Made by a program: the position numbers and the translations under genes. The notes under the pieces are model-generated. The model saw only the letters and a list, made by a program, of their open reading frames with translations. It did no database searches and was not told the origin of the DNA. Positions 17,069 to 25,392 of a stretch of 64,000 bases of DNA are shown here, one piece after another. The DNA is from Verrucomicrobiota bacterium (GTDB taxonomy: Bacteria > Chlamydiota > Chlamydiia > Chlamydiales > SM23-39): the NCBI GenBank assembly GCA_018239895.1, contig JAFEGL010000033.1:1-64000 (forward strand), written 5' to 3'. How positions within the stretch are numbered: position 1 is the stretch's first letter; the number at the start of each line of letters is the position of its first letter.

Positions 17069-17920
17069 ATGGCTAATTTAGTATCTCGCGACTTCAGCGA
17101 TGTAAAACCGGGCGATGTGATGTTTTATACAGGCAAAGGTATTGAGAATCTGGTCTATTCGGGCGCCCAATATCTCTCTCCCTCAACAACTGCTTTAGGG
17201 GCCAAATACACTCACGCGGCCGTAGTCTTGGAAGCCGATAAGGACAAGGTGACGTTAGCTCACAGTTATGCGACGGCGCAAGGGCCTCACATTTCTGTCC
17301 GTACTTTAGAAGATCTTGCCCGATATAAGAGGGCCGCCGTCCTTTCTCCTGGAGATACGGAAAATATCCCCACTTCAGAGACGTTTGCCAAGGTTGCTAC
17401 CTACTCTGCATCAAAATTTATAAAGAACGATAGCGATGAAGAAGTTTGTCCTTCACAAACTTGCTCCCGCTATCGATTGTTAGTGAGGCCATTGACGGAT
17501 CCAAAGATTTTAAAAGAAGAAGAGAGACAGAAAAAAATCGCGAAAGGTCTGGTCGATTTTATGATGGAGAATCCTCGACTTGAGAAAATTGACAGCGACG
17601 GAAATCCTGTCCGCAAAGCCTCATTTTGCGCAGAGTTTGTCCACTCTGCCTATCAGACTGCAGCCTATTACGATCGGTTAAACGATCAGAACCGTGAAAT
17701 GCTCAAGGCTTTATGCGACATGAAAGAAAAGCAGTTCGATCGGCTTGTACGGAATTCGACTATCGATTTCATTGCCGATAATTTCCATGAATTTTTTCCT
17801 AATGAAGGGCAAAACAACGATCTTTCAATGCAAAACAGTACCTCTCTTGCCCCCGGCCGTCTGTTCACCGAATTGCAGAAGAAAGGGTATCAAGTCAGGG
17901 AAATTCGTCCCGTACAGTGA
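17069..17920 (+). CDS. Permuted NlpC/P60 (YiiX-like) papain-fold protein
   Basis: The protein of about 283 aa shows the circularly permuted papain-fold order: DVKPGDVMFYTGKG near the start, YTHAAVVLE at about residue 47 with the likely catalytic His, and SFCAEFVHSAYQ at about 187 with the likely catalytic Cys. Related YiiX/YebB-type proteins cleave peptide, amide or lipid-ester bonds. There is no signal peptide, so it acts in the cytosol or is secreted by another route. The start is the ATG at 17069 rather than a TTG nine bases earlier, because the leader resembles that of the kinase-like gene at 47384. An effector acting on host substrates is likely but not shown. Its 3' end overlaps the convergent ctaB gene by 26 bp. 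Confidence 0.65.
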   Translation: MANLVSRDFSDVKPGDVMFYTGKGIENLVYSGAQYLSPSTTALGAKYTHAAVVLEADKDKVTLAHSYATAQGPHISVRTLEDLARYKRAAVLSPGDTENIPTSETFAKVATYSASKFIKNDSDEEVCPSQTCSRYRLLVRPLTDPKILKEEERQKKIAKGLVDFMMENPRLEKIDSDGNPVRKASFCAEFVHSAYQTAAYYDRLNDQNREMLKALCDMKEKQFDRLVRNSTIDFIADNFHEFFPNEGQNNDLSMQNSTSLAPGRLFTELQKKGYQVREIRPVQ

Positions 17921-18785
17921 TCGGACGCGGGGTATCTTCCCGCGAGTCGAAGCCGATCATGAAAGAGAAGACTGTGATGATGATCAGCGAAAGTCTGAAC
18001 ATCTGTCTCGCCCAGAGCGGGTCGCTCGCCGCCTTGAATCCCCGATAGCAAAGCAGCAGCCAAGCTAGCCCCAGCGGCACCGAAATAATCAAATAAGCTG
18101 TCCCCGTGTAGCCCAAGAGGGTGAGGGGGATAATCGATAAAACGTAGGCGACAATGTAGAGGAACATCTGCACTTTCGTCGGCGATATCCCTTTTTTGAC
18201 CGGCAGGATCGGAATTGAGGCCGCTTGGTAGTCTTTGAGCCTCCACATGGCGATCGAAAAGAAATGGGGCATTTGCCAAAGGACTAAGATGAGGAAAAGG
18301 AGAATGGCCCCCGAGTCGAGCTGTCGGCTGACCGCCGTGTAGCCGATCACGGGCGGCAAAGCGCCTGAAATACTTCCTATAATCGTCGCATGGGAGGTCT
18401 TGTGTTTCCAGAAGCTGTACATCATCACGTAGATGAAAAAGCCGAGTGCTGCGGCTAAAGTTGCCACAACGTTGGTGAACAGGCCCAAAATCAAAAATCC
18501 CAAAATGCCGATTGTCACGGCGAAAAAGAGGGCTTTCTTTTCGGCGATGAGTCCAAGGGCGAGGGGCCGATTTTTCGTCCGGACCATTTTCTTATCACTT
18601 TCCCGGTCTATGTAGTTGTTAAAGACGCAGGCGGAGCCGATGACGCCGGCGAGTCCCAAAGTCACACTCAAAAAGAGCCAGAAATCGTAATGTCCCCTCG
18701 AGGCGAGGGCGAATGCGCCCACCGTCGTAATCAGATTTCCTACAATGATGCCCGGCTTCGTCAGCAAGTAATATGTCTTGATCAT
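17895..18785 (-). CDS. cyoE: Protoheme IX farnesyltransferase (heme O synthase)
   Basis: The 296-aa polytopic membrane protein of the UbiA prenyltransferase family converts heme B to heme O, the high-spin heme of bo3 oxidase. It has about nine hydrophobic segments, the first Asp-rich motif NNYIDRESDKKM near residue 58 followed by RTKNRPL, and the second motif WRLKDYQAASIPILPVKKG near 200. It is divergent from cyoABCD with a 100-bp gap, so the oxidase and its heme supply flank one promoter region. Length and motif spacing are normal. Confidence 0.95.
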   Translation of the reverse strand: MIKTYYLLTKPGIIVGNLITTVGAFALASRGHYDFWLFLSVTLGLAGVIGSACVFNNYIDRESDKKMVRTKNRPLALGLIAEKKALFFAVTIGILGFLILGLFTNVVATLAAALGFFIYVMMYSFWKHKTSHATIIGSISGALPPVIGYTAVSRQLDSGAILLFLILVLWQMPHFFSIAMWRLKDYQAASIPILPVKKGISPTKVQMFLYIVAYVLSIIPLTLLGYTGTAYLIISVPLGLAWLLLCYRGFKAASDPLWARQMFRLSLIIITVFSFMIGFDSREDTPRPITVRDEFP

Positions 18786-18885
18786 GACCTTGGATCATAA
18801 ATAGACTTATCAAGAAATTCCAGAAAATTCTAGACATTGGAATGGCGAAAAGATATTTTTTGAAAAAAAGACTGGATTTAAGCTG

Positions 18886-19743
18886 ATGAGTAAAAAGTCT
18901 CTTTTCTTCCTTCTCCTCTTTTCTGGGATTTTCCTCCTCTTCGTCCTTTTCATGCAGCCTTATGAGCTCATCACATTCCTAGACCACATCGCTATATTGG
19001 TTCCGAAAGGATATATCGCGAGAGAGCAAAGAAATCTCCTATTGATCTTGCAAGCGGTCATGCTTCTGATCATCATTCCTGTCTATTTATTTACCTACAT
19101 TTTCTCTTGGAAATATAGCGCCGAGAGAGAAAAAAGGGGTGCCTACGATCCCGATCTCGTCGACAACAAAACGGCAGAATATTTTTGGTGGGGAGTCCCC
19201 ACAGTTTTGACTTTGGCGATCGCCGTGTTGACCTATTTCAAGACAGATCAGCTCGATCCGTACAAACCGATTCCGGGCGGCAAGAAGCATATGACGATCC
19301 AGGTCGTCGCTCTCCAGTGGAAATGGCTCTTTATCTACCCTGATGAGCAGATCGCTTCGGTCAATTTTTTACAATTCCCCAAAGAGACCCCAATCCGTTT
19401 TGAGATCACGGCCGATGCTCCGATGAATTCATTTTGGATTCCCCATTTGGGAGGACAAATTTATGCAATGCCCGGGATGAAGACACTTCTCCATTTGATT
19501 GCAGATGAAGCAGGGGAGTATCGAGGCTGCTCGGCCAATTTGAGCGGTGAAGGGTTTGCAGGGATGTCGTTCGTCGCTAAGGCATCAACTGAAGAAGAAT
19601 TTCAAGATTGGGTCTCGCAAGCAAAGGAATCCTCTTGGATCAATTACGAAGAGCTCGCTAAACCGAGCTCCAACCATCCAGTGCAGGTATACCAAGCGAT
19701 GCCTGCAGTTTTTGATGAAATCCTGATGAAATACAAGATGTGA
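18886..19743 (+). CDS. cyoA: Cytochrome bo3 ubiquinol oxidase subunit II
   Basis: The 285-aa subunit has an N-terminal hydrophobic segment (FFLLLFSGIFLLFVLFM) and two transmembrane helices at about 45-67 and 98-116 framing a periplasmic cupredoxin domain. The VVALQWKWLFIYPDEQIASVN motif is characteristic of quinol-oxidase subunit II. At the place of the CuA site it has GCSANLSGEGFAGM, so the Cys-rich copper ligands of cytochrome c oxidases are absent. It heads the cyoABCD operon and overlaps cyoB by 4 bp. Confidence 0.95.
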   Translation: MSKKSLFFLLLFSGIFLLFVLFMQPYELITFLDHIAILVPKGYIAREQRNLLLILQAVMLLIIIPVYLFTYIFSWKYSAEREKRGAYDPDLVDNKTAEYFWWGVPTVLTLAIAVLTYFKTDQLDPYKPIPGGKKHMTIQVVALQWKWLFIYPDEQIASVNFLQFPKETPIRFEITADAPMNSFWIPHLGGQIYAMPGMKTLLHLIADEAGEYRGCSANLSGEGFAGMSFVAKASTEEEFQDWVSQAKESSWINYEELAKPSSNHPVQVYQAMPAVFDEILMKYKM

Positions 19744-21719
19744 ATATGAGTTTTCTATTTGGTAGGCTGAAGTTAGAATCTTTCAATCACGATTTAGTCC
19801 AGGAGGCGGCCGTTGTTGGGATGGTCCTGGGAGGGATTGCAATCGGAGCCCTCATCACGTACCATAAAAAATGGAAGTGGCTTTGGGACGAGTACATTAC
19901 TACGGTCGATCACAAGCGGATCGGCATCATGTATTTCATCGTCGCGCTTGTTCTTCTACTCAGAGGATTTTCCGATGCTATGTTGATGCGCCTTCAGCAA
20001 GCTTTTTCTTATGGCGATTCCTACGGGTATTTAACTGCAGGGCATTACCAGGAGATCTTTTCCGCCCATGGAACAACGATGATTTTCTTTGTTGGGATGG
20101 GAATTGTGTTTGGTCTCATGAATTGCATCGTCCCTCTCCAGATCGGAGCGAGGGATGTCGCATACCCCTTTTTAAATGCCGTGGGGTTCTGGCTTTTTGC
20201 CGCTGCGGGGATGCTTCTTATGGTTTCTCTTGCAGTTGGCCACTTCTCTGCTACCGGATGGCTCGCCTATCCGCCGCTTTCAAGCATCGAATATAGCCCG
20301 AATGAAGGAGTCGATTACTGGATATGGATCGTCCAGCTCGCCGGGGTGGGAAGTACTTTGGCAGGAATCAACTTTCTCGTCACGATTCTCAAGATGCGCT
20401 GCCCTGGGATGACGTTAATGAAGATGCCGATCTTCACGTGGAGCGCCCTTTGCTGCATGACCCTCGTCATCTTCGCCTTCCCGATTTTGACAGCAACACT
20501 TTACTTATTGACGCTCGACCGCTATCTGGGGATGCATTTTTTTACCGCGGGATATGGCGGCAATTTCATGATGTACATCAACCTGATCTGGGCTTGGGGC
20601 CATCCGGAAGTCTATATTTTGATCCTCCCGGCATTCGGGATTTTTTCCGAAGTAGTTCCCACCTTCTCCGAGAAGAGACTTTTCGGCTACGTCTCGATGG
20701 TTTGGGCTCTCCTATTGATCACATTCCTCTCCTTCATCGTCTGGCTCCACCACTTCTTCACGATGGGGGCCAGCGTCAACGTCAACGCTTTCTTCGCCAT
20801 CATGACGATGCTGATTGCGATTCCGACCGGAGTGAAACTTTTTAACTGGCTCTTCACTAAGTTCCGCGGCCGGGTTCATTTCACCAGTCCGATGCTCTGG
20901 TTTTTCGCCTTCGTGCTCAACTTCAGCGTTGGCGGCATGACGGGGATGCTCCTCTCGGCGCCCCCTGTCGATTACCAGGTTCACAACAGCTTATTCCTCA
21001 TCGCCCACTTCCACGGGATGGTGATCGGCGGCGTTCTCTTCGGTTTCTTTGCTGGATATACCTACTGGTTCCCCAAGGTGACCGGCTTCCATCTGAACGA
21101 GAAGCTGAATCTGGTCGCCTTTTGGTTCTGGTTTGTCGGCTTCTTGGTCGCCTTCATGCCTCTTTACATGCTCGGATTCATGGGAGCTACAAGAAGACTC
21201 GATCACTATGCAGCTTCCTGGGGATGGCATCCGCTTTTCCAGCTCGTCTGCTTCGGCGCCATTTTGATTTTCCTTGGGATCCTCGTCCAGTGCTACGACC
21301 TCTACTATAGCATCAAGCACCGGAGGAAAGCTTTGGATACAACGGGCGATCCTTGGAACGGCCGTTCGCTCGAGTGGTCGATTCCATCTCCGGCCCCAAT
21401 CTATAATTTTGCGATCATCCCGATCGTCGACCAGCTCGATCCTCTCTGGGCCATCAAGCGGGGGCAGGCGCCCCACAACCCGCGCCATTACGAGGACATC
21501 CATCTTCCGAAAAACACCTGGATTCCTCCGATCATCGGCTTGGCGGGACTTGCGTTCGGGTTTGCTTTCGTCTGGTATATCTATTGGCTAGTGATCGCCA
21601 GCTTTCTCACTATTGTCGCCTGTTTGATCGTTCGGCTCTCGCAAAAAGAGCCGATGGTGAATATCACGGCTGAGCAGATCAAAGAAATTGAACTTAAATT
21701 CGGGAAGCAGCAGCTATGA
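19740..21719 (+). CDS. cyoB: Cytochrome bo3 ubiquinol oxidase subunit I
   Basis: The 659-aa catalytic subunit carries low-spin heme b, heme o3 and CuB. Seen: TTVDHKRIGIMYFIVALVLLLRG, AHGTTMIFFVGM with the heme-ligand His, WAWGHPEVYILILPAFG (CuB His and the cross-linked His-Tyr pair), VWLHHFFTMG (two CuB His), and HNSLFLIAHFHGMVIGGV (heme b and o3 ligands). About 15 transmembrane helices are expected. It may start at the GTG overlapping the cyoA stop or at the ATG 6 bases later. Confidence 0.96.
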   Translation: MNMSFLFGRLKLESFNHDLVQEAAVVGMVLGGIAIGALITYHKKWKWLWDEYITTVDHKRIGIMYFIVALVLLLRGFSDAMLMRLQQAFSYGDSYGYLTAGHYQEIFSAHGTTMIFFVGMGIVFGLMNCIVPLQIGARDVAYPFLNAVGFWLFAAAGMLLMVSLAVGHFSATGWLAYPPLSSIEYSPNEGVDYWIWIVQLAGVGSTLAGINFLVTILKMRCPGMTLMKMPIFTWSALCCMTLVIFAFPILTATLYLLTLDRYLGMHFFTAGYGGNFMMYINLIWAWGHPEVYILILPAFGIFSEVVPTFSEKRLFGYVSMVWALLLITFLSFIVWLHHFFTMGASVNVNAFFAIMTMLIAIPTGVKLFNWLFTKFRGRVHFTSPMLWFFAFVLNFSVGGMTGMLLSAPPVDYQVHNSLFLIAHFHGMVIGGVLFGFFAGYTYWFPKVTGFHLNEKLNLVAFWFWFVGFLVAFMPLYMLGFMGATRRLDHYAASWGWHPLFQLVCFGAILIFLGILVQCYDLYYSIKHRRKALDTTGDPWNGRSLEWSIPSPAPIYNFAIIPIVDQLDPLWAIKRGQAPHNPRHYEDIHLPKNTWIPPIIGLAGLAFGFAFVWYIYWLVIASFLTIVACLIVRLSQKEPMVNITAEQIKEIELKFGKQQL

Positions 21720-22333
21720 CAATCTACCACCGCCGAGAGGCCCACCCCGACTTGAGCGTTCCAGATCCTCATCAAGACGTCTTTTCCCGAGTGACGCTCG
21801 GGTTTTGGTGCTACCTGATGACCGACTGCCTCATCTTTTGCACCCTTTTTGCCACCTACGCGGTCCTTCACAACAACACGTATGGCGGACCTTCGACGAA
21901 CGATATCTACCATCTTCCGCTCGTATTCGCCGAAACGATGGCCCTCCTCTTCAGCAGCATCTCGAACGGCCTCGGGCTCCTCGCCGCCCTCAAGAGCGAC
22001 AAGAAAAAAGCCGTTTTCTGGCTCATCTTCGCCTTCATTTTCGGCGCCTCGTTTGTCGCCATGGAGCTCCACGAATTCAACGGTCTCGCCCTCGAGGGGC
22101 ACGATTGGACGAAGTCGGCCTTCCTCTCTTCATTCTTCACACTCGTAGGGACGCACGGACTTCACGTCTCCATCGGCCTTTTCTGGATGGCGAACATGAT
22201 CGCGCAAATCCATTTCATGGGGATTACGATCGACACTTTCCGCCGGCTCGTTGCCTTCTCTCTATTTTGGCACTTCCTCGATCTGGTCTGGATTTTCATC
22301 TTTACATTTGTTTATCTCATGGGGGTCATATGA
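21716..22333 (+). CDS. cyoC: Cytochrome bo3 ubiquinol oxidase subunit III
   Basis: The 205-aa protein has five hydrophobic helices and the subunit III motifs FWCYLMTDCLIFCTLFATYAVL, MELHEFN and GTHGLHVSIGLFW, ending in WHFLDLVWIFIFTFVYLMG. It stabilises the catalytic subunit. It overlaps cyoB and cyoD by 4 bp each, so the operon is fully coupled. Confidence 0.95.
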   Translation: MTIYHRREAHPDLSVPDPHQDVFSRVTLGFWCYLMTDCLIFCTLFATYAVLHNNTYGGPSTNDIYHLPLVFAETMALLFSSISNGLGLLAALKSDKKKAVFWLIFAFIFGASFVAMELHEFNGLALEGHDWTKSAFLSSFFTLVGTHGLHVSIGLFWMANMIAQIHFMGITIDTFRRLVAFSLFWHFLDLVWIFIFTFVYLMGVI

Positions 22334-22683
22334 GCGAAGAGCGGAGTTTAAAAGAGATCCAGCACGATTGGCCGCAGACCCTGAAGATCTACCTCATCGG
22401 CTTTGCCGGCTCAATCCTCCTCACGGTCGCCTCGTTTGCCCTGGCCATTCTCAAGCCCATTTCCATGAAGCTTTTGATAGGCGCCCTGATTTTTCTCGCT
22501 GTCTTGCAAGCCTTCGTCCAGCTCGTCTGCTTCATGCACTTCGGCAAGGAGTCGAAGCCCCACTGGATGACCCTCGTCTTCTACTTCATGGTCCTCGTGG
22601 TCTTGATCGTCCTCCTCGGCTCTCTCTGGATCATCATGGACCTCGACCACCGCGTCATGCCCATGCACAACATGTCCATGTAA
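22330..22683 (+). CDS. cyoD: Cytochrome bo3 ubiquinol oxidase subunit IV
   Basis: The 117-aa protein starts MSEERSLKEIQHDWPQTLKIYLIGF at the ATG overlapping the cyoC stop. It has three transmembrane helices, with the QAFVQLVCFMHFGKE segment typical of small subunit IV. It is the last gene of cyoABCD. A long palindromic repeat follows directly and may end the transcript. Confidence 0.93.
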   Translation: MSEERSLKEIQHDWPQTLKIYLIGFAGSILLTVASFALAILKPISMKLLIGALIFLAVLQAFVQLVCFMHFGKESKPHWMTLVFYFMVLVVLIVLLGSLWIIMDLDHRVMPMHNMSM

Positions 22684-22693
22684 AAAATTAAAT

Positions 22694-22853
22694 GGGGTGC
22701 GGGGCGAAGCCCTGCATCATGCTTATCATGCCGGCAAAGCCGATCCTACATACCCTGTTCCTCGGTTTAACCCAGAGAACAGGATACGCCGCGAAGCGCG
22801 GCTCACATGATGATGCATGATGGGCATGATGCAGGGCTTCGCCCCGCACCCTA
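22694..22853. repeat. Composite palindromic repeat, copy B
   Basis: A 160-bp mosaic lies between cyoD and the HAD gene. Its ends are inverted copies of a GGGGTGCGGGGCGAAGCCC unit. Inside are several CATGATG/CATCATG units and the 27 bases at 22777-22803 that recur exactly at 29-55. The whole can fold into a long branched hairpin and sits between convergent genes, so it is well placed as a bidirectional terminator. Confidence 0.8.
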
Positions 22854-23504
22854 TTAAAGAATTTTGCGGATGCGCAGTTCTTGCTTGAGCTGCTCGGGGG
22901 ATTGGAACAGGATCGCATCGATGCCTGCCTCTTTCGCACTGTCGATATTCTCTTGCTTGTCGTCGATGAAGACGATCTCCGAAGCGCTGATTCCTATCTT
23001 CTCCACTAGATAGGCATAGGCCTTCGGGTCGGGCTTTTCAAGGCCCACTTCGCAGGAGAGGAGGCACGGTTCGAATGGCTCATAGAGGCCGAATTGGCGG
23101 ATAAGCTTAGAGAGGCGGAAGTCGATGTTGGAGAAAAGCCCCACTTTCACCTCTTTCTCTTTGAGCTGAGCGACTAGTTCATACATCTCGGGGTTGACGC
23201 CGATCCCATCTTTCAAGACGTTTTGGAAATCTGTTTTCCAGCTTGCAGGGAGCTCGATCCCTTTCCGCTCAGCGTAGCTGAGCCAGAACTCTTCATCGGT
23301 ACTTCCCACTTTCAGAGCCTTTCTTTTCTCCAAATTGACTCGCTCGAACTCTTCTGGAGAGAGCTGGAACGAATTACACAGAAACTCGACGATCCCTTCC
23401 CGCTTGTTTTTGGTAGTCATCACGCCGCCGAAGTCAAAGACGATCACCTGCGGAGCGGCAAAAAGGGAAGTGGCTGCTATTAACATAAGGATTACCTTTT
23501 TCAT
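22854..23504 (-). CDS. HAD-family hydrolase with signal peptide
   Basis: The 216-aa protein begins with a clear signal peptide (MKKVILMLIAATSLFA, cleavage about 17). Immediately after come HAD motif I VFDFGGVMTT, motif II in LFSNIDFRL, Lys in VGLEKPDPKAY, and motif III IVFIDDKQENIDSA. The body resembles cytosolic HAD-like phosphatases of small metabolites, so placement outside the cytoplasm is unusual. Its start codon overlaps the stop of hepT by 4 bp. The substrate is unknown. Confidence 0.75.
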   Translation of the reverse strand: MKKVILMLIAATSLFAAPQVIVFDFGGVMTTKNKREGIVEFLCNSFQLSPEEFERVNLEKRKALKVGSTDEEFWLSYAERKGIELPASWKTDFQNVLKDGIGVNPEMYELVAQLKEKEVKVGLFSNIDFRLSKLIRQFGLYEPFEPCLLSCEVGLEKPDPKAYAYLVEKIGISASEIVFIDDKQENIDSAKEAGIDAILFQSPEQLKQELRIRKIL

Positions 23505-23851
23505 AACTCTTCCTCAAAAGAATCAATTGTTTTCTGTAAACATTCTTGGAAGAAAGGTAGATACTCTCTGATTGTTTTCCAAACTATGTCGTGATCTACA
23601 TCAAAATATGCATGGATAAGTCTATTCCTTATACCTACTAGTTCTTTCCACGGAAGTTGAGGAAATCGCTTTTTGGTTTTCTCAGAAACGCGTCCGGCAG
23701 CTTCTCCGATAATTTCCAATTCTCTAAGAACAGCTGACTGGAAAAGCCTGTCTTTATCTAGAGAAGCTCTTCTTTTACCCTTTGAAAATACCAAAATTGC
23801 TTCAGTAGAGTCCAACATGTGTTTGAGGCGGACAAGATCTTTATTTTCCAT
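23501..23851 (-). CDS. HepT-like HEPN toxin
   Basis: The 116-aa helical protein of the DUF86/HepT family is an RNase-type toxin in HEPN/MNT modules. The RX4HXY active motif is intact at residues 75-82 (RNRLIHAY). It overlaps the MNT gene upstream by 11 bp and is cotranscribed. In studied pairs the MNT partner adenylylates the Tyr of this motif to silence the toxin. All key residues are present, so the module looks functional. Confidence 0.9.
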   Translation of the reverse strand: MENKDLVRLKHMLDSTEAILVFSKGKRRASLDKDRLFQSAVLRELEIIGEAAGRVSEKTKKRFPQLPWKELVGIRNRLIHAYFDVDHDIVWKTIREYLPFFQECLQKTIDSFEEEL

Positions 23852-24143
23852 AGATTGTTTTTGCTTTAGCTAAGACTTCATCTCGAAAATATCGGCTCAG
23901 GTCATTCGGTGTCTTTAAGTCAACGGAATAGCCAATAATATCGCTGAGTTCAGACTCCATTCCAATTAAACCCAAAAGATGTGGTGTGTGCTTTTTTTTG
24001 AATTTAACGAGAATGTCAACATCGCTTTTCTCAGTGAAATTGGACGTCAAAACAGAACCAAATAGAGCCAGATAGACGATATGGTACTTCTTGCAAAAGC
24101 GCTGGATTTTAACTTTAGGAAACTTTATTGGTAACTTGCTCAT
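23841..24143 (-). CDS. MntA-like nucleotidyltransferase antitoxin
   Basis: The 100-aa minimal nucleotidyltransferase shows the GSX10DXD motif exactly: Gly29-Ser30, then Asp41-Val-Asp43 (KSDVDILVKF). It is the antitoxin of the HepT pair encoded directly downstream, with an 11-bp overlap. The pair matches the type VII HEPN/MNT class. Confidence 0.9.
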   Translation of the reverse strand: MSKLPIKFPKVKIQRFCKKYHIVYLALFGSVLTSNFTEKSDVDILVKFKKKHTPHLLGLIGMESELSDIIGYSVDLKTPNDLSRYFRDEVLAKAKTIYGK

Positions 24144-24186
24144 TTTTTTATTCTATCTGACAAAAGGCTATTTGGAAAGAACCTCG

Positions 24187-24846
24187 CTATGAAACTGAGA
24201 TATCTATGATCGGTTCATTTTTGTTTTTCGTCAACTTTAAAGAAGCCTTAAAAATGTATACGAGAAAGTAGAAAATGGGGGTGCTGGCTACGCTGAAGAG
24301 GGCCTTGTAGGCGAAGGAGAAGACCATGACGGGGACCACTTCGGCCATCGGGATTCCGAGGCCCCACCAGAGGAAAAGGAGGTCGATCGAGACCGTGTCG
24401 ACAATCTGCGAGACGCAGGTCGAGGCGTTGTTGCGGAGCCAAAGGTGTTTATCTTGGGTCCACCGTTTGATGGCGGCGTAGAGCTGGATGTCGACGACCT
24501 GGGAGATTAGGTAGGAGGCGAGCGAGGAGAAGATCCTGAGGCCGCTGAGGCCCAGAACGGTCTGGAAGGCCCGGTCCGATTCGGGATTGTTTCCCGGCAG
24601 TGCGAGGCCGATCTGGATCATCCCGAAACTGAGGAGGCTCATCCCGAGGGCCAGATAGACCATCATCTTGGCTTTTTTTGCCCCGTAAATTTCGGTGACG
24701 AGGTCGCTTAGGAGGAAAGTGAGGGGATAGGTGACGAGCCCTGCGGGGATCGGAAAGCCGAAGAAGGGGATCAGCTTGGCCGAGAGAATGTTCGAGACCA
24801 CGACGATGACGCAGAAGCTCGCCAGGATCGCTTGGTAGACGATCAT
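24187..24846 (-). CDS. Queuosine precursor transporter (YhhQ family)
   Basis: The 219-aa protein has about six hydrophobic helices and the family motifs LSAKLIPFFGFPIPAGLVTYPLTFLLSDLVTEIYG (read in two parts, about residues 23-57) and NNASTCVSQIVDTVSIDLLF. The family imports queuosine precursors for tRNA wobble modification, suggesting salvage from the host. It overlaps the upstream dtd gene by 4 bp. Confidence 0.9.
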   Translation of the reverse strand: MIVYQAILASFCVIVVVSNILSAKLIPFFGFPIPAGLVTYPLTFLLSDLVTEIYGAKKAKMMVYLALGMSLLSFGMIQIGLALPGNNPESDRAFQTVLGLSGLRIFSSLASYLISQVVDIQLYAAIKRWTQDKHLWLRNNASTCVSQIVDTVSIDLLFLWWGLGIPMAEVVPVMVFSFAYKALFSVASTPIFYFLVYIFKASLKLTKNKNEPIIDISVS

Positions 24847-25286
24847 TTGTTCCTCTCGACGATGAGGGTAAAGGGGCCATTGTTGACGAGGGACACTTTC
24901 ATGAGAGCCCCAAAAACACCCGTTTCGACGGGAACCCCCTCTTTCCGGACCTCTTCGACGAACTGCTCATAGAGTTTTAGGGCTGGCTCGGGTCTCGCCG
25001 CCTGGATGAAGGAGGGGCGGCGCCCTTCGTTGCAGTCGGCGTAGAGGGTGAACTGGGAGATGGCCAAAACGGCGCCCTTTTCATCGATCAAGGAGCGGTT
25101 GACTTTTCCCTCCTCATCCTCGAACATCCGGAGGTGGACGAGTTTCTTGGCCAGCCACTGGGCCTGCTCCAAGGTGTCTGTATGGGCGACCCCGACGAAG
25201 ACGAGGAGGCCAGGGCCAATGGAGCCGACGATGGACCCTTCTACTTCGACGCAAGCCTCTAATACTCTTTGAATTAAGATTTTCAT
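24843..25286 (-). CDS. dtd: D-aminoacyl-tRNA deacylase
   Basis: The 147-aa enzyme frees tRNA from D-amino acids. It begins MKILIQRV at 25286; a longer frame upstream is rejected because the family starts here. Motifs: GPGLLVFVGV, SQFTLYADCNEGRRPSF (about 78-94), and VNNGPFTLIVER, where the usual NxGPVT loop reads NNGPFT. It is the first gene of a two-gene operon with the queuosine precursor transporter, a pairing around tRNA quality. Confidence 0.93.
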   Translation of the reverse strand: MKILIQRVLEACVEVEGSIVGSIGPGLLVFVGVAHTDTLEQAQWLAKKLVHLRMFEDEEGKVNRSLIDEKGAVLAISQFTLYADCNEGRRPSFIQAARPEPALKLYEQFVEEVRKEGVPVETGVFGALMKVSLVNNGPFTLIVERNK

Positions 25287-25358
25287 ATATCTTGAGATTA
25301 TATCTATGATTGTTATTTTTTTTGAACGTTTTTCTTTATTTAATAAAATCATTAAACC

Positions 25359-25367
25359 TGTTATAAT
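25359..25367 (+). promoter_or_regulatory. Extended -10 promoter element
   Basis: TGTTATAAT fits the extended -10 consensus and lies 25 bases before the ATG at 25393. The same nine bases stand before the papain-fold gene at 17069. No convincing -35 box was seen. Confidence 0.5.
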
Positions 25368-25392
25368 ATATAGTTTATGTTTGGTTTAAATT

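Noticed and set aside
21688..22683. A 331-codon plus-strand frame ending in cyoD
   Set aside because: Only its last 117 codons are CyoD. The part before is an out-of-frame reading of cyoC with Arg/Pro-rich text.
24843..25352. Longer start for dtd at 25352
   Set aside because: The additional 22 residues (Lys/Ile-rich) are not part of the family and run into the AT-rich promoter zone.
24847..25392. A queuosine-type riboswitch before dtd and the transporter
   Set aside because: The leader before 25286 is short and AT-rich, and no conserved preQ1-type pattern could be drawn.
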